From: Balneolaceae bacterium
GTDB lineage: Bacteria; Bacteroidota; Rhodothermia; Balneolales; Balneolaceae
DNA: 5,008 bases
Direction: 5' to 3'
Assembly: GCA_003555185.1 (NCBI GenBank)
Contig: PWFZ01000364.1
Span: 1 to 5,008 of the forward strand
Part shown: positions 1-4,988 of the stretch, piece by piece
Position numbering within the stretch: the stretch's first letter is position 1
Layout: each line of letters begins with the position of its first letter
The notes under the pieces: generated by a model
The model's database searches: none
What the model was told of the DNA's origin: nothing
The model's input: the letters and a program-made list of their open reading frames with translations, nothing else
Translations under genes and position numbers: made by a program

Positions 1-223
1 CGCTTACCACCCTTTTTGATCCCGGAACGAGCTTGGTGGGATCTACTCTTTTATCAAAATTATTCTCCATCCAGTCCATGGTTCCATGTTTCCCTTCCTG
101 CAGCCATTGCTCAAGTCGAAATGCCTCTTTATCAAGCGGCTCTGCTCTCGAAAATCCACACGCATCAAACCCAAGCTCATGCGCTTTGGATCGAATTTTC
201 ATTGTGAGTGCAAGTGTATCCAT
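1..223 (-). CDS. queG: Epoxyqueuosine reductase QueG, N-terminal part (cut by window edge)
   Basis: QueG reduces epoxyqueuosine to queuosine in tRNA, the last step of queuosine synthesis, in the cytoplasm. The family uses cobalamin and 4Fe-4S clusters. Only the first 74 codons are visible; full-length homologues are roughly 300-380 residues, so the cobalamin and ferredoxin-like regions lie outside the window. What is visible is the typical QueG N-terminus: ELGFDACGFSRAEPL at residues 16-30, then the diagnostic stretch with WLQEGKHGTMDWM (40-52) and RVDPTKLVPGSK (59-70). This matches the WL-x-HG-x-M-x-(W/Y)M ... R-x-(D)P-x-LV-x-G-x-K pattern of the family. The start is the ATG at 223. An in-frame TGA lies 30 bp upstream and there is no other ATG between; Met8 is an internal alternative. 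No clear Shine-Dalgarno site is present. A terminator at 326-377 isolates it from the upstream FKBP gene, so it probably has its own promoter in 224-325. Confidence 0.92.
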   Translation of the reverse strand, partial: MDTLALTMKIRSKAHELGFDACGFSRAEPLDKEAFRLEQWLQEGKHGTMDWMENNFDKRVDPTKLVPGSKRVVS

Positions 224-250
224 GGGGAAATAAATGTAGGGGAAAACCAG

Positions 251-301
251 TCAGGTTTAAAAAATCGAATGAAGAACAAGTATTTATTACTCTAAACCTG
301 A
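251..301. promoter_or_regulatory. 9-bp perfect inverted repeat in the queG upstream region
   Basis: TCAGGTTTA at 251-259 is the exact reverse complement of TAAACCTGA at 293-301. The 33-nt spacer (260-292) is AT-rich. The arms lie 28-78 bp upstream of the queG start, where its promoter should be, because a terminator lies just beyond. It could be a paired operator or a structured leader. The spacing is long for a simple dimer site, and no known operator or riboswitch was recognised. Function is inference only. Confidence 0.35.
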
Positions 302-325
302 AAGTTTATGATTCATAATTAATAT

Positions 326-377
326 AAAAAAATCCCCTCCTTTGTACTGACGATTGTCAGGAGTAGAGGAGGGGATT
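326..377 (-). terminator. Rho-independent terminator, reading leftward
   Basis: AATCCCCTCC (331-340) pairs perfectly with GGAGGGGATT (368-377), a 10-bp GC-rich stem. The enclosed 27 nt carries its own small hairpin, CTGAC (347-351), loop GATT, GTCAG (356-360). On the minus strand the stem runs directly into seven Ts (complement of the A-run 326-332). On the plus strand only AAAATAAAT follows, so termination is predicted for leftward transcription only. It most likely ends the FKBP transcript, whose stop codon is about 190 bp away, and separates it from queG. Confidence 0.8.
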
Positions 378-420
378 AAAATAAATACGTTTAAGTCTGA
401 GTCCGATTGTTGAACGTAAA

Positions 421-541
421 AGTCCCCCTTAATAAAGGGGGATTTAGGGGGGTGTTTATCAGAACGTGAAAAATACGATGGACACCCCTCTAAATTTCAC
501 TACGCTTACGCTGCGTGTCCAAAAAATGAGCCCCTTGTTAG
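421..541. repeat. GC-rich palindromic intergenic element, likely dispersed-repeat remnant
   Basis: Two inverted repeats are visible. CCCCCTT (424-430) pairs with AAGGGGG (435-441) around a 4-nt loop. TTTAGGGGGGTGT (443-455) pairs with ACACCCCTCTAAA (482-494) with one G-T wobble in 13. A weaker partner, CCCCTTGTTA at 531-540, resembles the complement of the left portion. The G/C-run style contrasts sharply with the surrounding AT-rich DNA. Sequences with this CCCCCTT...AAGGGGGATTTAGGGGG pattern recur as dispersed intergenic repeats in many bacteria and often lie beside DUF559 (Vsr-like) genes. That association is from memory and no such gene is present here. The element sits between the FKBP stop codon and the terminator, so it is probably an insertion into the 3' untranslated region. 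Confidence 0.6.
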
Positions 542-565
542 GTGAGACTTCATTATTTGATAGGG

Positions 566-1273
566 TTACTCCTTAACGTCGATTAGCTCGACTTCAAAAA
601 TCAGTACTGATCCGGGTTTAATAATACTTCCCGGAGGAGGATTATTTCCGTAGCCAAGTTCGCCTGGAATAAAGAATTCATAGGTTGCGCCTTCGCTCAT
701 TAACTGCAGTCCTTCTGTCCAGCCGGAAATTACACGGTTTAGCGGAAATGTTGCTGTTTCACCCCGTTCGTAAGAACTGTCAAATTCTTCACCATCGATA
801 AGTGTACCGCGGTAATGTACTTCAACTTCTGATGTTTCACTTGGGCTTGCGCCTGTTCCTTCTTCAATAACACGGTACTGCAAACCTGAATCAGTCACTT
901 GTACATCATCACGCAGGGCATTTTCTTCAAGGAATTCATTTCCTGCCTGAATCTGCTCTTCTGCGTCCTGCTGATTTCGCATTTGTGTTTGCATCTTAAT
1001 TTCCTGCTGATAGGTTTGCAGTACTATCTGCATTTCCTCTTCTGTTAATTGAGAATCAGCTTGATCAATTCCATGATTAAGACCGGCTGCAAAACCATTA
1101 GTACTAATTTCAGTTACTCCTTCGCTAGCAAGGTTTGTACCATAAAAATAACCGAGACTGTATCCTACAGAATCAATTTTTGAATTAAGGTTTGCTTCGC
1201 TATCCTGACCCGGAGTATTGCAGGCCGTGGTAATAGCAAAAAGCACTATCAAAAATAGAGCTGATAATTTCAT
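566..1273 (-). CDS. FKBP-type peptidyl-prolyl cis-trans isomerase, lipoprotein (FkpA/Mip-like)
   Basis: This is predicted to be an envelope folding enzyme that isomerises X-Pro peptide bonds and may act as a chaperone. Its 235 residues begin with a lipoprotein signal: charged MK, hydrophobic residues 5-15, then TTAC with lipidated Cys18. Residues about 30-115 form an FKBP_N-like helical region, which in FkpA/Mip mediates dimerisation, with a Gln/Glu-rich helix at 78-112. The catalytic FKBP domain covers about 125-235. Expected active-site positions are present: Tyr154 (VHYRGT), Asp165 (EFDSS), Phe176, Val181-Ile182, Trp185 (GWTEGLQLM), Tyr208 (LGYG) and Phe226 (IFEVELIDV at the C-terminus). 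The domain therefore looks active. The ATG at 1273 is followed by a proper signal peptide, which supports that start. It is a single-gene unit, divergent from the helicase gene, ending at the terminator at 326-377. FkpA-like versus other FKBP lipoprotein subtype is not settled. Confidence 0.93.
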   Translation of the reverse strand: MKLSALFLIVLFAITTACNTPGQDSEANLNSKIDSVGYSLGYFYGTNLASEGVTEISTNGFAAGLNHGIDQADSQLTEEEMQIVLQTYQQEIKMQTQMRNQQDAEEQIQAGNEFLEENALRDDVQVTDSGLQYRVIEEGTGASPSETSEVEVHYRGTLIDGEEFDSSYERGETATFPLNRVISGWTEGLQLMSEGATYEFFIPGELGYGNNPPPGSIIKPGSVLIFEVELIDVKE

Positions 1274-1625
1274 AGATGTTGTTTATTAATATTTTGGATT
1301 GATTTAATACAAGATAAAAAAGGTATCATTTTTTTGAAGGCTTAAAAACTGTTGTTTTTATATATGCTCTCAAAGAAGGGGTCAAGCTTTACAAAATAAC
1401 TGTATCATTATAAATACCGATCTGAAGTACTCATAAGTTCATTTCATAAACATTCTAATGTTGCAATTAAACTCTTATATTGCAGACTTATAAATAAGAT
1501 ATTTTATTAAGTAATACTGGAATTATTGAAAGTTACGTTGGAGTTACTTGTCTGTAACGAATTATTTACTGAAATAGTCGAAGGCGTTATACGAAGAAAA
1601 CAGAATTTAAACGAAACATACCCAC
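1274..1625. other. Divergent intergenic region (352 bp) between FKBP and helicase genes
   Basis: No gene is visible in this AT-rich stretch. It must hold the promoters of both divergent genes and possibly a long 5' leader for the helicase. I could not identify a convincing Bacteroidota-type promoter (TTTG ... TAnnTTTG). The nearest partial matches are TATCTTG on the minus strand (1310-1316) and TATATTG on the plus strand (1476-1482), each lacking one T and a clear upstream box. Two small palindromic features occur: TGCAAT (1462-1467) with ATTGCA (1479-1484), and GTTAC (1543-1547) with GTAAC (1554-1558). AGTTAC is also directly repeated at 1531-1536 and 1542-1547, 11 bp apart. Confidence 0.5.
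1462..1484. promoter_or_regulatory. Inverted repeat TGCAAT / ATTGCA, possible operator
   Basis: TGCAAT (1462-1467) and ATTGCA (1479-1484) are perfect inverted repeats with an 11-nt spacer, so their centres are 17 bp apart (about 1.6 helical turns). Within the spacer TAA and TTA could extend the pairing with a one-base bulge. It lies about 140 bp upstream of the helicase start and 190 bp upstream of the FKBP start, overlapping the weak TATATTG match. An operator or a leader hairpin are both possible. Six-base arms in AT-rich DNA may also arise by chance. Confidence 0.25.
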
Positions 1626-3215
1626 TTGAAGTTTACCGAATTTAACTTAGACGAATCGCTCATCGCAGGCCTTAATGATCTGCAATTTAACGAACCCACA
1701 CCTATTCAGGAACAGGCTATACCGATTGTAACAAAGGGTACAGATTTGATAGCTACAGCACAGACCGGTACAGGAAAAACCGGTGCATTTGTGATTCCTA
1801 TTATGCAAAGGGTTTTGGAAAGTGAACGTAAAGGAATTAAGGCTCTGATTTTGAGTCCCACACGTGAACTTGCCTCTCAAATTGACGAGCAGATTTTTGC
1901 CATTGGTTATCACGCAGGAATTACGTCTGCAACGGTTATCGGCGGAAGTGATTTTTCACAGCAGGCTAAGGCTTTGAAAGCAGGAGTAGACATTATTGTT
2001 GCAACTCCCGGACGCTTAATTGACCAAAACAAAGTGGTGGGAATTGATTTTTCTGATCTTGAATATTTCGTTCTTGATGAAGCTGACCGTATGCTCGACA
2101 TGGGTTTTCTTCCAGATATGAAGAAGATTATCTCCTGGATTCCTGAAAATCGCCAGACGCTTCTGTTTTCTGCTACTATGCCGAATGAGATTAAAAGTCT
2201 GGCCGGATCAATCATGAAAAATCCGGAAACCATAGAAATTGAACGGTCTAAGCCGAACCAGAATGTAGAGCAGCGTGCTTACCGTTTAAAAAGTAATCAG
2301 AAGATCCCGCTGGTAAAGAAAATATTCAGTAATGTAGAGTGGGAGTCGTGCATTATTTTTACGTCTACAAAAAAAGGAACAGATGAGCTTCAGCGTTTGC
2401 TGAAACGGGAGGGAATGAAAGCCGCAAGTATTCATGGTGATCGTACCCAAAATGAGCGAAATGCTGCTCTCCAGGCGTTTAAGAACGGTGAGGTTCCTGT
2501 AATTGTAGCTACTGATGTACTTGCTCGCGGAATCGATATAAAGGGAGTTTCCATCATTTTAAATTATGATGTACCCAATAATACGGATGATTACATCCAC
2601 CGTATTGGCCGTACAGGCAGGTATGATAAAAGCGGAATTGCCATTACGTTTGTAAGTAAGCGTGACAGTAAGACGTTTTCATACATCCAAAAAATCAAGG
2701 ATAACAAGCTGAAAACAATACAGCTTCCTGAAAGCTTTAATGATAAGTCTGAATTTTCATGGGATGAAGAGTTTAAAAACGGAGATCAGAAATCTCAAAA
2801 AGATTCATCTTCAAGGTCGACTAAAGGTTCTTCAGGAAAAAAATCAGATAAGAAAACGTCTGATCGCTCAGATTCATCAACACAAAATAGTCAGCCGGCT
2901 AAGAAACAGAAAAAGTCTAAGCCTAAAAAGCAGGAGAAACAGACCAAATCTGATAAACCGGACCAAAAAGATAATAAATCACGAACTCAGAATGGTTCAG
3001 AAAACCAATCTAAGAAGAGCAAGAAAGAGGCTCCAAAACAAAGTAAGACGACTCCTAAACCATCTGTAGAAAAAACTGTTGAAGCTGAGACTAAAAAAGA
3101 AAACGTGGTGATTCCACCGGCTATAGATAAAGCTGCAGAACGAAATAAATATACAAGAAAACCGGCAAAAGGTGTTTGGGGAATAGTTAAGAGCTTTATT
3201 CCTAAATTCAAGTAA
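1626..3215 (+). CDS. DEAD-box ATP-dependent RNA helicase (RhlE-like) with Lys/Ser-rich tail
   Basis: This is an ATP-dependent RNA helicase that remodels RNA duplexes and RNPs, e.g. in ribosome assembly, mRNA decay or cold adaptation. The two RecA-like domains (about 1-205 and 210-365) carry every core motif: Q motif PTPIQ (24-28), I AQTGTGKT (45-52), Ia PTRELA (78-83), GG (106-107), TPGR (127-130), II DEAD (151-154), III SAT (182-184), IV IIFTST (243-248), V ARGIDIKGV (300-308) and VI HRIGRTGR (325-332). Residues about 380-505 are a disordered Lys/Ser/Gln-rich tail, a probable RNA-binding extension, ending in a compact basic/aromatic tip (GVWGIVKSFIPKFK). The start is TTG at 1626: an in-frame TAA lies at 1608-1610, no ATG intervenes, and the TTG gives the typical MKFTEF N-terminus. 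No Shine-Dalgarno is evident. The acyltransferase gene follows after 16 bp. The RhlE subfamily is inferred from motif style. Confidence 0.93.
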   Translation: MKFTEFNLDESLIAGLNDLQFNEPTPIQEQAIPIVTKGTDLIATAQTGTGKTGAFVIPIMQRVLESERKGIKALILSPTRELASQIDEQIFAIGYHAGITSATVIGGSDFSQQAKALKAGVDIIVATPGRLIDQNKVVGIDFSDLEYFVLDEADRMLDMGFLPDMKKIISWIPENRQTLLFSATMPNEIKSLAGSIMKNPETIEIERSKPNQNVEQRAYRLKSNQKIPLVKKIFSNVEWESCIIFTSTKKGTDELQRLLKREGMKAASIHGDRTQNERNAALQAFKNGEVPVIVATDVLARGIDIKGVSIILNYDVPNNTDDYIHRIGRTGRYDKSGIAITFVSKRDSKTFSYIQKIKDNKLKTIQLPESFNDKSEFSWDEEFKNGDQKSQKDSSSRSTKGSSGKKSDKKTSDRSDSSTQNSQPAKKQKKSKPKKQEKQTKSDKPDQKDNKSRTQNGSENQSKKSKKEAPKQSKTTPKPSVEKTVEAETKKENVVIPPAIDKAAERNKYTRKPAKGVWGIVKSFIPKFK

Positions 3216-3231
3216 TCTAGACGAGTAAAAG

Positions 3232-4005
3232 ATGTTACAAAAGTTTTTTTCTATGTTAATATGGGCTGGGATTGCCCTGCTTGTACTGATTTGGCTTCCA
3301 ATTCTTGGAATATGCAGACTGTTCGACAGGGATCCCACTCGCTATAGAACAGGAAAAACGTTTCGGAAACTGGGTTTCTTTATATCACGGATAAACCCGA
3401 ACTGGATCATTAACATTGAGGGAGCCGATCATTTAGATGACAGGACGCCTTATGTAGTTGTAAGTAACCATTTATCGAATGCCGATATCCCGCTAATATC
3501 TAACCTTCCGTGGGAGATGAAATGGGTGGCAAAAAAAGAGCTTTTCGATGTACCTGTTTTAGGGCGGATGATGAGTATGTCGGGGGATATTTCAGTTGAC
3601 AGGGCATCATCAAACAAAAGGGCAGGTATTTTTGCCAGATGTTCTTTTTATCTGAAAAGAAAATGTTCAGTAATGTTTTTTCCTGAAGGGACACGGTCCA
3701 GAACAGGTCTGCTAAATTCCTTTTCGCCCGGGGCGTTTGATTTAGCCATTCAGGAAAATGTACCCATTTTACCTATTGTAATTGATGGCACCCAGGATTG
3801 TTTACCTAAAAAAACATGGGTTTTTAAGCGAGCTGTTCAGATTAAGCTAAAAGTTCTGTCACCGGTTGATACTTCCGATCTGAAGAGTAAAGACGCTAAA
3901 GCGCTTATGAATAGGGTTCGCTCTTCAATTGCCGATCAACTGGCGGAATGGAGGAATCAACCACTGCATGAAGTGGATTCAACGGTTTCTTACATCAAGA
4001 ATTAA
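3232..4005 (+). CDS. plsC: 1-acyl-sn-glycerol-3-phosphate acyltransferase (PlsC family)
   Basis: PlsC-family enzymes transfer an acyl chain to lysophosphatidic acid, forming phosphatidic acid at the inner face of the cytoplasmic membrane. The 257 residues match the usual length. A hydrophobic anchor spans about 8-28. Catalytic motif I is NHLSNAD with His80 and Asp85 (HX4D). Motif II follows around GDISVDR (118-124), motif III is FPEGTRSR (150-157), and motif IV is VPILPIVIDGT (177-187). All expected catalytic and substrate-binding blocks are present, so it should be active. The ATG at 3232 begins 16 bp after the helicase stop, which suggests co-transcription; Met8 is a possible alternative start but would trim the anchor. 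The stop codon overlaps that of the convergent downstream gene. Acyl acceptor specificity (lysophosphatidate versus another lysolipid or an ornithine-type lipid) cannot be told from sequence alone. Confidence 0.9.
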   Translation: MLQKFFSMLIWAGIALLVLIWLPILGICRLFDRDPTRYRTGKTFRKLGFFISRINPNWIINIEGADHLDDRTPYVVVSNHLSNADIPLISNLPWEMKWVAKKELFDVPVLGRMMSMSGDISVDRASSNKRAGIFARCSFYLKRKCSVMFFPEGTRSRTGLLNSFSPGAFDLAIQENVPILPIVIDGTQDCLPKKTWVFKRAVQIKLKVLSPVDTSDLKSKDAKALMNRVRSSIADQLAEWRNQPLHEVDSTVSYIKN

Positions 4006-4433
4006 ACTTCTTCGGTTTGATGATGGTGCCTTTTAACCTCTTTATCTATTTTTCCTTTTCTGTGCAGCCATTTCCATGCAAGCCAGGTTCCAAGTAGTGA
4101 AAAGATCAGGGCTGATATCGGATAAATCAGAGACTCAATTCCAATGCTAAAATGAATCTGACTATAACGAATAGCCACGATCAGCAATCCAAATGAAGTG
4201 ATTACAAATGCGTGTTTCCTTTTCACGTAAGTCAATGAAAAATAGGCCCCTAAAAAAGTAGTGACGAGAGTGAGAAGGGAGAGTACGATTTTCCAAAAAA
4301 ACGGATATGCTCCATATCCCATTACAGATAATTCGGTCCCTGCGGTTAAAGAAATAAATAAACGAAGGAAAGTATCCAGCGCAAATACAATTAAAATACC
4401 GATCAGGCTGCCTAAAAATATCTGTTTCATCAT
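4002..4433 (-). CDS. Small hypothetical membrane protein with four predicted helices
   Basis: I do not recognise a family. The 143-residue product has four hydrophobic segments at about 4-28, 46-68, 73-90 and 101-122. They are followed by a basic, His-containing tail (KWLHRKGK, then KRHHHQ at 134-139), which by the positive-inside rule is probably cytoplasmic. No catalytic motif is visible; Asp20, Arg24 and Glu100 are charged residues within or beside helices. It reads as a real gene because hydrophobic segments, loops and charged ends are arranged sensibly and it fills the space to the neighbouring stop. Two adjacent ATGs (4433 and 4430) can start it; an AAGAGA six bases upstream of the first is a weak Shine-Dalgarno. 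The gene converges on plsC and overlaps it by 4 bp. Its upstream region carries a palindrome (4451-4469) and then the repeat array. Confidence 0.75.
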   Translation of the reverse strand: MMKQIFLGSLIGILIVFALDTFLRLFISLTAGTELSVMGYGAYPFFWKIVLSLLTLVTTFLGAYFSLTYVKRKHAFVITSFGLLIVAIRYSQIHFSIGIESLIYPISALIFSLLGTWLAWKWLHRKGKIDKEVKRHHHQTEEV

Positions 4434-4449
4434 GTTCTCTTATTAATGA

Positions 4450-4469
4450 ATATGTTCATATAAAACATA
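4450..4469. promoter_or_regulatory. Palindrome in the upstream region of the membrane protein gene
   Basis: TATGTT (4451-4456) and AACATA (4464-4469) form a perfect inverted repeat with a 7-nt spacer. The left arm also takes part in a second palindrome, ATATG-TT-CATAT (4450-4461). It lies 17-36 bp upstream of the ATG at 4433, where an operator or the -10/-7 region would fall. On the minus strand the right arm reads TATGTTTT, one base away from the Bacteroidota -7 consensus TAnnTTTG, but no clear -33 box was found. Function is inferred from position only. Confidence 0.3.
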
Positions 4470-4530
4470 CGCTTTTACATCTGCTTAAAAAAGAGGAAGA
4501 TTAAATAAGCGTCCTTGAAGGTACTGCACC

Positions 4531-4628
4531 AGACATGGTATTTCTATAGTTACCAACAACAGAACCCAATATCTAATCAATTTGCGACATCGAACTAGGA
4601 TTAATGATTGAAAAGAAATACCATGACT
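4531..4628. repeat. 98-bp segment with 17-bp terminal inverted repeats, copy 1 (imperfect)
   Basis: The left arm AGACATGGTATTTCTAT (4531-4547) faces the right arm at 4612-4628. The right arm matches the left's complement at 15 of 17 positions; the two mismatches are A4613 and A4626. The 64-nt interior (4548-4611) is AT-rich with no coding sense. The size and inverted ends resemble a miniature inverted-repeat element, but no target-site duplication was found directly outside the arms. The alternative is a long stem in a structured RNA. Confidence 0.7.
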
Positions 4629-4648
4629 CACCTCAGCCCGCACAAAAT

Positions 4649-4670
4649 AGCGCAAGAATCCTCTTGTGCT
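4649..4670 (+). repeat. REP-like hairpin A, copy 1
   Basis: A 9-bp stem, AGCGCAAGA (4649-4657) with TCTTGTGCT (4662-4670), closes a 4-nt loop ATCC. One pair (G4652-T4667) is a wobble. It is related to the hairpin 45 bp downstream by paired substitutions. No T-run follows, so it is not a standard terminator. Confidence 0.7.
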
Positions 4671-4693
4671 CCTTCTCAACGCATTCCTGAAAT

Positions 4694-4715
4694 GGCGCAA
4701 GTATTCACTTGTGCC
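4694..4715 (+). repeat. REP-like hairpin B, copy 1
   Basis: A 9-bp stem, GGCGCAAGT (4694-4702) with ACTTGTGCC (4707-4715), closes loop ATTC, with the wobble pair G4697-T4712. Compared with hairpin A, the outer pair changes from A-T to G-C and the inner pair from A-T to T-A, so pairing is kept. Both hairpins are preceded by AAAT and followed by a C-rich stretch and CAACG, so the pair forms a degenerate 45-bp tandem unit. Confidence 0.7.
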
Positions 4716-4735
4716 CCCTCATCAACGTAATGCAA

Positions 4736-4801
4736 ACGACTAATTACCGAACTCTGCCAGGACCTCATTCCATTCGGACTCTTGCAGGTTCTGTTTCCTA
4801 C
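4736..4801. other. 66-bp spacer between the two repeat copies
   Basis: This unique sequence separates the visible ends of the two copies. The true end of copy 1 may run into it, because copy 2 is cut at the same internal position by the window edge. Its right part, CTTGCAGGTTCTG (4781-4793), resembles CTTGAAGGTACTG (4514-4526) before copy 1, with 11 of 13 identical but six bases further from the repeat start. On the minus strand it encodes a short acidic peptide tail (LQESEWNEVLAEFGN, then stop at 4740-4742). That could be a gene remnant, or chance. Confidence 0.4.
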
Positions 4802-4803
4802 CC

Positions 4804-4901
4804 AGACATGGTATTTCTATAGTTACCAACAACAGAACCCAATATCTAATCAATTTGCGACATCGAACTAGGATTAATGATTGAATAGAAATACCATGTC
4901 T
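4804..4901. repeat. 98-bp segment with perfect 17-bp terminal inverted repeats, copy 2
   Basis: AGACATGGTATTTCTAT (4804-4820) is the exact reverse complement of 4885-4901, with a 64-nt interior. Pairing stops abruptly on both sides: the next bases outward are C and C, inward A and A. This is the intact version of the element that has two arm mismatches at 4531-4628, so it is probably closer to the ancestral form. Confidence 0.8.
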
Positions 4902-4921
4902 CACCTCAGCCCGCACAAAAT

Positions 4922-4943
4922 AGCGCAAGAATCCTCTTGTGCT
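4922..4943 (+). repeat. REP-like hairpin A, copy 2
   Basis: Identical to 4649-4670: a 9-bp stem with one G-T wobble and an ATCC loop. Confidence 0.7.
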
Positions 4944-4966
4944 CCTTCTCAACGCATTCCTGAAAT

Positions 4967-4988
4967 GGCGCAAGTATTCACTTGTGCC
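4967..4988 (+). repeat. REP-like hairpin B, copy 2
   Basis: Identical to 4694-4715: a 9-bp stem with one G-T wobble and an ATTC loop. Confidence 0.7.

Larger units (their letters stand above)
4529..4735 (+). repeat. Long direct repeat, copy 1 (207 bp visible)
   Basis: This block matches 4802-5008 base for base with no indels and only two substitutions (A4613/T4886 and A4626/T4899). The offset is a constant 273 bp. The block contains a 98-bp segment with imperfect 17-bp inverted ends (4531-4628), then two related hairpins (4649-4670 and 4694-4715). Both strands carry open frames over it, but the encoded peptides have no sensible features, so the identity is better explained at DNA or RNA level. 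The family is unknown; REP/BIME-like or a non-autonomous mobile element are the best guesses. Confidence 0.9.

Noticed and set aside
16..295. Overlapping plus-strand open frames of 63-69 codons
   Set aside because: They lie antisense to queG, whose N-terminal motifs are clear on the minus strand; the peptides look arbitrary.
326..377. Riboswitch or attenuator for queG instead of a terminator
   Set aside because: The structure has a full terminator form with a T-run but no visible alternative anti-terminator pairing or preQ1 aptamer pattern; ending the FKBP transcript is the simpler reading.
1647..2233. Minus-strand open frames of 88 and 107 codons inside the helicase gene
   Set aside because: They are antisense to the conserved helicase core motifs and have no recognisable features.
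2740..3338. Alternate-frame and antisense open frames over the helicase tail and start of plsC
   Set aside because: Low-complexity AAA/AAG-rich coding sequence easily leaves other frames open; the real frames have intact family motifs.
3954..3980. Stem GAAT+CCAC with GTGG+ATTC near the end of plsC as a terminator
   Set aside because: The stem is short and bulged, lies within coding sequence and is not followed by a T-run on either strand.
4485..4973. Two minus-strand open frames (4485-4700 and 4740-4973) whose first 57 residues are nearly identical
   Set aside because: They are open frames across the direct repeats. Their shared part translates hairpins and inverted repeats, their C-termini are unrelated read-outs of flanking DNA, and there is no domain or convincing start signal. 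The similarity is explained by DNA repetition.
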